Shown: positions 7,229-13,489 of the stretch, in pieces
Layout: the number at the start of each line of letters is the position of its first letter
Numbering within the stretch: position 1 is the first letter of the stretch
Assembly: GCA_046727435.1 (NCBI GenBank)
Contig: JBKPCR010000330.1
Coordinates: 1 to 16,989 of the forward strand
Source: CAVPRW01 sp046727435 [NCBI: bacterium]
GTDB lineage: Bacteria > Tectomicrobia > Entotheonellia > J063
DNA length: 16,989 nt
Reading direction: 5' to 3'
The notes under the pieces: generated by a model
Database searches by the model: none
The model's input: the letters and a program-made list of their open reading frames with translations, nothing else
What the model was told of the DNA's origin: nothing
Program-made: the position numbers and the translations under genes

Positions 7229-7640
7229 TCACTGCTGCTCGACGCCGGCGGCCTTGAGCGCCGTCTTCCAGACCGCGATCTGCTCCTTCATGTAAACCGC
7301 GAGCGCTTCAGGCGTGGATGATTTCGCCATGAAGCCGTGTCTCAGCATGAGATCCTTGACCATAGGCTTGCCCAGAACCGCGACCATCTCCTTGTTCATG
7401 CGCGCGACGATCTGGCGCGGCAGACCGGCGGGGCCGCCCAGGGCGAACCACGGACCGATCGGGAGCTTGGCCTGGCCCGTCTCCGGGAACGATGGCACGT
7501 CGGGCATCAACGGGCTGCGCTCGTTTAAAGTCCTCGCAAGTACCCTCAGCTTGCCCTCCTTCACGTGCGCCGAGACGCTTGTATTGGTGCCAAACAACAG
7601 CTGGACGCGGCCGGACAGCAGGTCGAGCATGGCCCCCTCC
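7229..7640 (-). pseudogene. C-terminal half of a tripartite tricarboxylate transporter substrate-binding protein (Bug family)
   Basis: Homology begins at about 7640 with AMLDLLSGRVQLLFGTNTS and runs to the TGA at 7229. It includes GKLRVLARTLNERSPLMPDVPSF, the highly characteristic ET.......PW.AL..PAGLP segment and a C-terminal helix. Bug proteins are periplasmic receptors of about 320 residues that deliver carboxylates to TctAB-type transporters. Here the signal peptide and first domain are gone, and the DNA upstream of 7640 is unrelated GC-rich sequence. The reading frame remains open to 7684 but those extra codons show no homology. It heads a minus-strand set (receptor, hydrolase, dehydrogenase) consistent with uptake and catabolism of an organic acid. 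Confidence 0.82.
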
Positions 7641-7897
7641 AGCCTTGCCACGTCGCCTGTCCCGCGGCCGTCCCCCCAAGGCACCCCAACGGCTCTACCC
7701 TACCGCATGCGGCGGCGCCTGTCCAGCACCCGCCACAGGCGCGCGCCGCCGCGCTGGCGGGTGGCCACGGCGCGCTGGGAGCACGGCGGGGTCGCCGCGG
7801 GGGAGCGCTGAGGCGGGTGCAGCCGGCGGGGCAGCGCAAAAATGCCGTTTGAATTTCCTATCCGCCTCGCGCAGGGCTGCAAAAAAGTGGCGAGACC
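7641..7897. other. GC-rich stretch without a recognisable gene
   Basis: All frames give low-complexity Arg/Ala/Pro-rich translations typical of non-coding GC-rich DNA. The only structure found is a 30-bp sequence at 7834-7863 that recurs at 10291-10320. This stretch probably replaced the first half of the Bug receptor gene. Confidence 0.5.
7834..7863 (+). repeat. 30-bp direct repeat, copy 1
   Basis: Matches 10291-10320 at 28 of 30 positions (core AAAATGCCGTT and GAATTTCCTATCC). Both copies end a GC-rich non-coding stretch, suggesting the conserved end of a degenerate mobile or intergenic repeat family. Confidence 0.6.
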
Positions 7898-7926
7898 TTG
7901 AACACTTTTTTTCCACACGCTACAGT
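7898..7926 (+). promoter_or_regulatory. sigma70-type promoter for the ribbon-helix-helix gene
   Basis: TTGAAC at 7898-7903 and TACAGT at 7921-7926 are separated by exactly 17 bp. Directly downstream, at about 7928-7950, TTGCAG is repeated (TTGCAGATATTGCAGCTTGCA), which could be an operator for the small DNA-binding protein encoded 50 bp further on, allowing autoregulation. Confidence 0.6.
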
Positions 7927-7977
7927 TGTTGCAGATATTGCAGCTTGCATTTGACGCCATCCACAGGAGTACGCGCT

Positions 7978-8169
7978 ATGCCGCAGACGCGCAACGTCGG
8001 CTTCCATCTAGATCCGGAGATCCACAAACGCGCCAAGATTCTGGCTGTGAGTGCAGGCGTACCGCTCCATCGGTGGGTGGAACGAGTCGTCAAAGAGGCA
8101 GTGCACACACAAAACCAAGTTTTAGTGGAGCTGAATACAACGACAGGTATGAAGACGAGTAGTAATTAG
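7978..8169 (+). CDS. small ribbon-helix-helix DNA-binding protein (HicB-tail/Arc-like)
   Basis: A 63-residue protein from ATG 7978 with AGGAG eight bases upstream. Residues about 6-38 fit the ribbon-helix-helix fold: a short beta strand (VGFHLDPEI), a helix with HKRAKILAVSAG, a turn and a second helix (PLHRWVERVVKEAV), as in HicB C-termini and other antitoxin-type regulators. It should bind DNA as a dimer. No toxin gene is adjacent: left is non-coding and right is an IS. The TAG stop at 8167-8169 coincides with the first bases of the inverted repeat of the neighbouring element, so the original C-terminus may have been cut by insertion. Role as orphan antitoxin or stand-alone regulator is unresolved. 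Confidence 0.72.
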   Translation: MPQTRNVGFHLDPEIHKRAKILAVSAGVPLHRWVERVVKEAVHTQNQVLVELNTTTGMKTSSN

Positions 8170-8233
8170 GTGTAGCGACCCGAGAATATAAACGGCTCTG
8201 CCCGAAAACATCGTAGTTTCATGCCCACATTAA

Positions 8234-8396
8234 GGCTCTTGGCCACTTTTGGTGAAACGGGGTAGTTTGGAGGTCTCGCAACGTTTTCCTGTCCACAGGA
8301 AGATAGGGAAGACCGCGCTGTTACTGAGGAAAAGTCCCTCCATTCCCCTCGTTGAGGTTCCTGTGCTCTCGACTTCACCAAAAGGGGCCAAGAGCC
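8234..8396. mobile_element. 163-bp MITE-like palindromic insert within the left IS end
   Basis: The ends 8234-8256 and 8374-8396 are inverted repeats matching at 22 of 23 bases (GGCTCTTGGCCACTTTTGG outward). The centre has no open frame of note but contains a small perfect hairpin TTCCTGT/ACAGGAA near 8286-8301. Comparison with the right end of the IS, where the equivalent sequences are contiguous, shows this block is extra at the left end. Confidence 0.55.
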
Positions 8397-8514
8397 GAAG
8401 GGCATTAAGTTAGGCAGAACTCACGATCTTTATCGGGTGCCATGGATGTTGGTGTCTTCAACCATCTCCTGTATGTCTATGGTATCAGATACCCCGCATA
8501 CAGGAGGGCACCGG

Positions 8515-9874
8515 ATGGTCCCGAGCATCAACACTATACTGCAACGCTTCTCAAGTGAGTGGGCCGCGTTGCTGCAACCCGACGCCATCCTCACGGTGTG
8601 CCGCGACATTGGGTATACCGCATGGCGCGACCGCGTCCTTACGCCGGTCACCACCGTACAGCTGTTCCTGCTACAGATTCTGCGTGGCAATACTGCCTGC
8701 AGCCATCTCCCCCATCTGTCGGGCATACGGTTCAGTGCGGCGGCCTACTGTCAAGCCCGCGCCAGACTCCCGCTGCGCTTTTTTGACCTCCTCTTGGAGC
8801 GCTTCGGCAGCGCGGTGCAGCAATCCGCCTTGGACGACGGGCGATGGCATGGCCACCGCACCTTTTTGGTCGATGGCTCGGGCTGCTCCATGCCCGATAC
8901 GCCTGCGTGACAAAAGGCGTTTGGCCAGCCGTCGGAGCAACGGCCTGGGTGCGGCTTTCCCGTCGCCCGCCTCCTGGGGCTGTTCCATGCCGGCAGCGGT
9001 GTGCTCCTCAAGCTGGTCATCGCGCCTCTCCTCACCCACGACCTTGCTCAAGTGCAGGCGGTGCATCCGAGCTTACAAGAAGGACATGTACTGGTGGCCG
9101 ATCGGGGTCTGTGTTCATATGCCCATGTGGCCCTCCTCGTCCAGGCCGGCGTGCACGCCGTGCTCCGCGTCGGCGCGCCAGATTGTGGCTTTCACACCGG
9201 GCCGGCCCTTTGTCAGGCCGAGCGTGCGGCGGACGTCTGCCGTCAAAGGCGTGCCACGGTCCCGCTGGCTCAAAGCGCTCGGTGTCCATGACCAACTCGT
9301 GATGTGGTTGAAACCAAAAACCTGCCCCTCGTGGCTTTCCCGTGAGACCTTAGCGGCCCTACCCGAGTCGTGAGTGCTCCGAGAGTTGCGCTACGCCATC
9401 GGCCGCCCGGGCTTCTGGACCCGCCAGATCACCCTGGCGACCACGCTCCTCGACGCGGAAAGCTACCGTGTGGCCGACCTTGCCGAGTTGTACCGCCAGC
9501 GCTGGCAGGTTGAAACCGCACTGGCGCAGCTCAAGACCACGATGCAGATGGATGTGCTGCACTGTAAAACGGTACCAGGCGTGCTGAAGGAACTCACCGC
9601 CTTCGCCATCGTCTACAACCTGGTCCGGATGGTCATGTGCCAATCAGCCAGACTCCAACACCTCGGCGTAGAGCGGATCAGCTTTCTAGATGCGCTGCGG
9701 TGGCTTGGCGCGCCGAGCAGCGGGAGCCCGTTAGGAGTGTTGATCATCATCCCCATCCGACCGCACCGAGTGGAGCCGCGCGTCAAGAAACGACGGCCCA
9801 AGAGCTTCCCGTTTATGGTCAAACCCCGGCAAGCACTGCGTCAGCAGTTGGTCCAGCAAGAGCCCAGAGGCTAA
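8515..9874 (+). pseudogene. IS4 family transposase, interrupted by two stops and a frameshift
   Basis: ATG 8515 follows AGGAGGG by six bases. Joining frames gives a protein of about 450 residues, normal for the family. The first part contains FLLQILRGNTAC and the region with the first catalytic Asp (FLVDGSGCSMPDTPA). A TGA at 8908-8910 interrupts it, after which the same frame continues (QKAFGQPSEQRPGCGFPVA) through the second Asp (VLVADRGLCSYAH). A one-base frame change occurs near 9175-9185, a second in-frame TGA lies at 9371-9373, and the last segment holds the YREK-like signature YRQRWQVETALAQLK with catalytic Glu, ending at 9874. With three lesions it is dead. Confidence 0.85.
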
Positions 9875-9891
9875 CTTCATGCCATTCGCGC

Positions 9892-9965
9892 AAGAGCCCA
9901 AATGTGGGCTGAAAACTGCGATGTTATCGGGCAGGACGATGTACGTTATCGCGCCGTTACAACTA
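9892..9965 (-). repeat. right inverted-repeat arm of the IS4-type element
   Basis: Reverse complement of 8167-8240 with about 55 of 74 positions matching by eye. The best blocks are AAGAGCC, AATGTGGGC, CGATGTT and TCGGGCAG. Confidence 0.6.
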
Positions 9966-10290
9966 GGGGCTAGGGTGGATCGCAGTGAAGTGGCGAGTGA
10001 CAAAAAAGGTGAAGTCAGCAGCGCTCATCGCGTGTGCATCCGCCCTCCCGGCGGCCCCAAGCCCGTCACCCAGCCGCCTGCGCTGGCTGCACAAAGCGGC
10101 GGCCGCTGGCACCGTGGCGTACGCGAGCGGTGGACAAGGCCGTAGACTCTGCGCCTTGCTGCGGGCCGCTGCGCCGGGCTGCAGCGGGGTGCTGGGGACG
10201 CCGCCATCGCTCTGAGTGCCGTGGGGCCGCTGGCGGACGACGCTGGGATGCCCCAAGGGCGTTTTCGGGGGTTGCCCTCCGGAAGGGCCG
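9966..10290. other. GC-rich stretch without a recognisable gene
   Basis: Translations in all frames are Arg/Ala/Pro/Gly-rich without family resemblance. It resembles 7641-7833 in composition and, like it, ends in the 30-bp repeat (10291-10320). No promoter or terminator stands out. Confidence 0.45.
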
Positions 10291-10320
10291 GCGCTAAAAT
10301 GCCGTTGGAATTTCCTATCC
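10291..10320 (+). repeat. 30-bp direct repeat, copy 2
   Basis: 28 of 30 bases match 7834-7863, in the same orientation and 2,457 bp apart. It is followed at once by a partial tandem duplication (TTTCCTATCC twice, 10311-10330). Confidence 0.6.
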
Positions 10321-10376
10321 TTTCCTATCCTTAATTGACGCGACATGCCGGTTCCGTCGCGGTGGAGGCCGGGCTT

Positions 10377-10940
10377 ATGGACAGCGTGACAATTCTGGGC
10401 CGGACGATTCCCGTCGAGTACCTCGTCGGAGCCGGCGGCGGCGCCCTTGACCAGGCGGCGCTGTTCGCCGGCCTGCAGGAGGCAGCCGCCCTGATCAACA
10501 GCGTCGGGACCTGGACGGGCGACGAGCGCGAGGCGTTGTCAGCGATGAACAAGATCGTCTTCTTCTCCGGCGAGATCGTGGTGAACACCTGGAAGCTCAC
10601 CCGTCCTGGCTGTGACGAGGATGACGCGATCTTCTACTGGGAGGCGGTGGAGTTCATGGCGAACACCGACGCCGACGTGCGCGCGAACACCTTCTTCCAT
10701 GACTGCTGGCATGTGATCCAGTTCCGCCGGGATGGCGGCTTCGCCCAGACGGACGAGATCCGGGTCGAGCGTGAGGTCGATGCGATCAGCCGGCAGATCG
10801 AAGCGGCCAGCAAACTGGGGTGCGTCGACCGCGAGGTCGCGCATCTGCAGAAGTACCTCGACGAACATGTGCTGATCGTGGCGCGGCTGGCCGAGGGCAT
10901 CGACCGGATGGATCACGCCCAACCTATCGCCCGCGCCTAG
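10377..10940 (+). CDS. hypothetical protein with HDxxH motif (possible metal-binding or zincin-like)
   Basis: A 187-residue protein; ATG 10377 is chosen because GGTGGAGG lies about eight bases upstream, although the frame is open from a TTG at 10335. I do not recognise a family. It has no signal peptide or membrane segment and is acidic and helix-rich. The notable feature is FFHDCWHVIQF (106-116), an HxxxH motif, followed 19-21 residues later by the glutamates of EIRVEREVDAISRQ (E131, E133). This spacing recalls zincin proteases (HExxH plus a downstream Glu), but the catalytic Glu is Asp here. It ends 12 bp from a converging GMC oxidoreductase remnant. Coding is supported by length, ribosome-binding site and a non-repetitive sequence. 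Confidence 0.65.
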   Translation: MDSVTILGRTIPVEYLVGAGGGALDQAALFAGLQEAAALINSVGTWTGDEREALSAMNKIVFFSGEIVVNTWKLTRPGCDEDDAIFYWEAVEFMANTDADVRANTFFHDCWHVIQFRRDGGFAQTDEIRVEREVDAISRQIEAASKLGCVDREVAHLQKYLDEHVLIVARLAEGIDRMDHAQPIARA

Positions 10941-10952
10941 GTCGCTCGCCGG

Positions 10953-11147
10953 CTAGGCCGCTCTTGCCTCGTACACCGGCGCGTCGTCCGCCGGCAGGAA
11001 GGCCCTGCCGCGGATGGCGTCGGAGACCTTCTCGGCGATCATGATCGTGGGGGCGTTGGTGTTGCCGCCGACCAGGGTGGGCATCACCGAAGCATCGACG
11101 ACGCGCAGGCCCGAAAGCCCCTGGACCCGGCAGTCACCATCGACCAC
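10953..11147 (-). pseudogene. C-terminal fragment of a GMC (choline dehydrogenase-like) oxidoreductase
   Basis: The fragment reads [19 protein letters not shown] then [20 protein letters not shown], the near-invariant C-terminal end of FAD-dependent GMC oxidoreductases, including the GNTNAP segment close to the flavin. Only about 64 residues of some 530 remain. The FAD-binding N-terminus and substrate domain are missing, and the DNA beyond 11147 is unrelated. It is a rearrangement remnant, not a functional gene. Confidence 0.85.
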
Positions 11148-11288
11148 CCGTTAGGTCAAAAAACTCAACCGCGTTATTTTCCAAGAGGTTACAGCCCTGC
11201 CATGACGTGCTCTTCATCTTGAATTCCATCTCATTATGCTCCATACTCCCCGGCAATGTGAGAGACTGCGATGGAGGTGGCACGACGC

Positions 11289-11312
11289 ATGGATTGGAAA
11301 CAATTGTTGGCG
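11289..11312 (+). pseudogene. extreme N-terminal remnant of an rve-type transposase beside the CRISPR array
   Basis: ATG 11289, preceded by GGAGGTGG, encodes MDWKQLLA, which resembles the conserved first residues of a widespread integrase-core transposase group (as recalled, MNWKHLLAYITGSVDQ). After these eight codons similarity stops and a TGA follows at 11338. The 41 bp from 11313 to 11353, directly before the next CRISPR repeat, are of spacer size. The rest of 11148-11288 shows nothing recognisable and is probably the IS end and flanking debris. Confidence 0.4.
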
Positions 11313-11353
11313 CAGGCGGGACGGACATACCACGGCTGAAAAGTATGAGCGCT

Positions 11354-11462
11354 GTTTCAATCCCTTCCAGGGAATCTGCCCTTCTGCGGCGTCCCATCAA
11401 GGCCATTCATCGTCGCCATGAACGTGTTTCAATCCCTTCCAGGGAATCTGCCCTTCTGCGGC
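11354..11462 (-). CRISPR. CRISPR array, leader-proximal segment (2 repeats, 1 full spacer)
   Basis: Repeats at 11354-11390 and 11426-11462 are identical to each other and to the copy at 79-115; the spacer at 11391-11425 is 35 nt. The orientation is the same as at the left end of the window: crRNA sense on the minus strand, ending ATTGAAAC. Because cas2 and the leader lie to the right, 11426-11462 is the leader-proximal repeat and 11391-11425 would be the most recently acquired spacer. Confidence 0.93.
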
Positions 11463-11690
11463 TGGTTGTCTCTCCAGTGCTGTATTTTCAGGCTAATAGC
11501 TCCCAATGCGCTAGCATCTCCGCCGAAGGTGTCTAAAAGCCATCGCAGCATCGGTGGCATGAGCGTCTCATATCCCATTAAACTCTGGCATGTCAATCGT
11601 TTTTTCATTTCCTAGCGTCCCCAGAGCATTTCCTGACAGCTTCGATGCTTGGCAAGATTGTCAAAAAAAAGCCCCACCATTGAGGAAGTC
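11463..11690 (-). promoter_or_regulatory. CRISPR leader with minus-strand promoter
   Basis: This 228-bp stretch separates cas2 from the first repeat and contains no gene. On the minus strand TTGACA (11596-11591) and TATGAG (11572-11567) are spaced by 18 bp, a good sigma70-type promoter pointing into the array about 100 bp before the first repeat. A- and T-runs occur near 11600-11610 and 11664-11671. The position relative to cas2 and the repeat polarity make it the leader. Confidence 0.65.
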
Positions 11691-11966
11691 CTATAAAACC
11701 ACTGGCCCATCGTCTCTCGGAGTGATCCCGCCGATGCGGTCGATCTTTCGCTGACGGCTGTCACATAGATGATAGAAGCGCACACTGTCTTGATCCTCTT
11801 CTTTGATAATCCGTTTGAGCGCATGCTGCATGCGAAGGAGCTGCTCTTTCGTTAAGTCACATTCAAACACGCTGAACTGTATGCGCTCACCGAAGTTTTT
11901 TAAGACCTTGTGGATACGATTCCGCCGCTTATCGTCATGGATGTCATACGACACGACAAGGTACAT
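11691..11966 (-). CDS. cas2: CRISPR-associated endoribonuclease/adaptation protein Cas2
   Basis: A 91-residue protein, the standard Cas2 size, starting at ATG 11966 with an AGAAGGA-type ribosome-binding site. A longer frame from 11993 adds nine residues without homology. It opens MYLVVSYDIHDDKRRNRIH, with the conserved metal-binding Asp8 at the end of the first ferredoxin-fold strand. GERIQFSVFECDLTKEQL follows, then a C-terminal part with RFYHLCDS and the basic residues RQRKIDRIGG. In spacer acquisition the Cas2 dimer bridges two Cas1 dimers and holds the prespacer. It appears intact, but its partner cas1 just upstream on the same strand is truncated, so it can only work with a Cas1 encoded elsewhere. 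Confidence 0.95.
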   Translation of the reverse strand: MYLVVSYDIHDDKRRNRIHKVLKNFGERIQFSVFECDLTKEQLLRMQHALKRIIKEEDQDSVRFYHLCDSRQRKIDRIGGITPRDDGPVVL

Positions 11967-12040
11967 GTGTAGTCCTTCTTCGAAAACCACCAAATCAGCG
12001 TCAGAGCTTTCAGCCGACAGGCTCCTGACCGGTCAGAATC

Positions 12041-12297
12041 TCACTTGGTCATCAACGGTGGGTAGGCGTCGAGTTCCCCCTGGAGGAATTTCCCCAGTAG
12101 TCTCGCCTGTAGCTCGAAACAGCGTTGATAGGTCATGCGGTAACCAAAGACGGGATGCTTGAACTCAGTGTTCTTACGCTCTTCATACTGCAGGAGGAAA
12201 CGCCGACGGGCATCGGGGTTGAGCCGATGTGCTCCCCCTAGCTCCACATCAAAATCATCCTGCTGCATGATGCGTTTATTGATGCAGGTCAATACCC
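12041..12297 (-). pseudogene. cas1: C-terminal remnant of cas1
   Basis: The last ~84 codons read VLTCINKRIMQQDDFDVELGG..., with EERKNTEFKHPVFGYRMTY and QARLLGKFLQGELDAYPPL, the typical helical C-terminus of Cas1 in type I/III loci. Cas1 integrase is normally about 330-345 residues, and its Glu, His and Asp metal ligands lie in the central part, which is missing here. Homology stops at about 12297; the open frame continues to 12445 with unrelated residues. It ends 74 bp upstream of cas2 on the same strand, the expected cas1-cas2 order. The break explains why no cas3, cas4 or effector genes are seen to the right. Confidence 0.88.
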
Positions 12298-12606
12298 TGC
12301 TGGAATGGCACGCCATAGCCGTCCGCAGGGTCTGGGATCTTGTGCTGCTGTCGCTGGCCCTGACCATAGGTACTGCTACAGCCTCGTCGTTCTCTTGCTG
12401 ATGTGTACCTGGATTATCCTCATTGCTGCAGGATTGTCTTCTCACGGCACCACTCTTGCCTCAGTTCAGAGAGTCAATGACTGGTATGCCCCCGTGCGGT
12501 CCTGACACAGACCGCCATCACACCTGGCACCGAACGCGATGAGGAGCGACCCTCAAGTCGCTCCTCGAGCGCACGGTCATCACTTGAGAGGAGCGATGGG
12601 AGGAGA
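12298..12606. other. intergenic stretch with a strong hairpin, no clear gene
   Basis: Short open frames on both strands show no family resemblance. One plus-strand frame (12305-12505) has a hydrophobic segment LVVLLLMCTWIILIAAG and could be a membrane-protein tail, but it has no convincing start. A perfect 10-bp hairpin at 12541-12566 (GAGGAGCGAC/GTCGCTCCTC, 6-nt loop) lies 40 bp before the next gene. It may be a terminator or a leader structure. Confidence 0.4.
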
Positions 12607-12821
12607 ATGACCAAGATGCGTTTGTTCGTCGTGGTCGCGCTCCTGTGCAGTGCATGGGCGGGACTCGGCTGGACGCAGACCTTGCGGGTCGTAGGGTTCA
12701 ACGTGGAATCAGGCGGGGCGTGCCCCGATGTCGTGCATGATCTCATCGCCGCAGCGCAGGACGTGGATCTGTGGGGCTTCTCGGAGGTGCAAGACGCGAT
12801 CTGGGCCACGATGTTTGCGCA
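12607..12821 (+). pseudogene. N-terminal fragment of a secreted endonuclease/exonuclease/phosphatase-family protein
   Basis: About 70 codons remain. A signal peptide (MTKMRLFVVVALLCSAWAGLGWTQ; the start could also be ATG 12616, better spaced from GGGAGGAG) is followed by LRVVGFNVESGG and VDLWGFSEVQD. These match the N-terminal strand with its Asn and the metal-binding Glu of the EEP fold (as in DNase I-like enzymes). The frame then passes directly into IS6 transposase sequence at about 12815-12822, so the insertion removed most of the catalytic domain. The fused open frame continues to 12921. Loss of the remaining His/Asp/Asn residues means no activity. Confidence 0.72.
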
Positions 12822-13336
12822 TCAACTGCGACGCCGACGTCCTCGACCCGGCTACAAATGGCATCTTGATGAGGTCTTTCTGACGATCAACGGCGCGCCA
12901 GTATCTCTGGCGCGCCGTTGATCAAGACGGGAATGTGCTCGACATCTTGGTCCAGCCTCGGCGTGACCAGGGGGCCGCAAGGAAATTCTTCCGCAAGCTG
13001 CTGAAATGATGCCGATACGTGCTCAGGGTGATCATCACCGATAAGCTGGCGAGCTATGGCGCGGCGAAGCGGGAACTCCTACCCAGTGTCGAGCATTGGC
13101 AGCACCGCTATCTCAACAAGCGCGCGGAGCACTCGCACCAGCCGACCCGCCAGCGGGATCGGCGCACGTAGGGGTTCAAATCAGCGGGGTATGCGCAGCG
13201 CTTCTTGGCCGCTTATGGTATCATCGCCCAACACTTCCGATCGAGACGCCACCGGCTCTCTGCCCCCGCGGATCGCCAAGTCATGGCCAAACGATTTCAG
13301 AGCTGGCACGCAGTCACGGGAACTGCAGCAGCATAA
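12822..13336 (+). pseudogene. IS6 family transposase remnant
   Basis: Starting at RRRRPRPGYKWHLDEVFLT, the sequence matches the DDE domain of IS6/IS26-type transposases, with Asp in HLDEVF, Asp in IITDKLASYG and Glu in NKRAEHSHQPTR. A one-base frame change near 12900 moves the reading from the exonuclease frame to a second frame that runs to the TAA at 13334-13336. In that frame a TGA at 13007-13009 and a TAG at 13169-13171 interrupt it. The N-terminal zinc-finger/HTH part (about 70 residues) is absent. The 153 bp from 13337 to the next gene include AATAAGTTGACAATGCC near 13394-13410, perhaps the IS end. Confidence 0.82.
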
Positions 13337-13489
13337 AGGGTCCTTACACATGGGTGGATCCACCGTCTTACCTGATGAGCGCCTCAGTCTGCAATAAGTT
13401 GACAATGCCTCAACGCCCGGTTTTCGTGGCGGCTGCGGAGAGCTGGCCTATGAGACGGCCGCTGATCGACACTGCAGGAGGGCAGAGAT

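Larger units (their letters stand above)
8167..9965 (+). mobile_element. IS4-type insertion element with long imperfect inverted repeats
   Basis: About 1.8 kb. The outermost sequences, 8167-8240 and 9892-9965, are inverted repeats matching at roughly 74% over 74 bp (TAGGTGTAGCG at the left end, CGTTACAACTA at the right). Inside them a second shared end sequence, GGCATTAAGTTAG at about 8401-8413 and CTAACTTCATGCC at 9871-9883, flanks the transposase gene. The left end is split by a 163-bp palindromic insert at 8234-8396. Either the inverted repeats together form one long IS end, or an IS4 element sits in an older palindromic element. No target duplication was evident. Confidence 0.62.

Noticed and set aside
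7020-7295. Ala-rich small ORF, possible membrane peptide
   Set aside because: It derives from the GCC-rich tract encoding the Tat leader on the other strand.
8908-9373. TGA codons inside the IS4 transposase as possible selenocysteine or recoded stops
   Set aside because: The same gene also has a frameshift, other pseudogenes here carry TAG or TAA, and no cysteine-like context or SECIS-type hairpin was seen. Ordinary decay explains it.
42-11425. CRISPR spacers targeting elements inside this window
   Set aside because: By eye neither complete spacer (42-78, 11391-11425) matches any other part of the window on either strand.
12305-12505. Small membrane protein ORF between the cas1 remnant and the exonuclease fragment
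   Set aside because: It has one hydrophobic segment, but no ribosome-binding site and no recognisable family; kept only as a remark.
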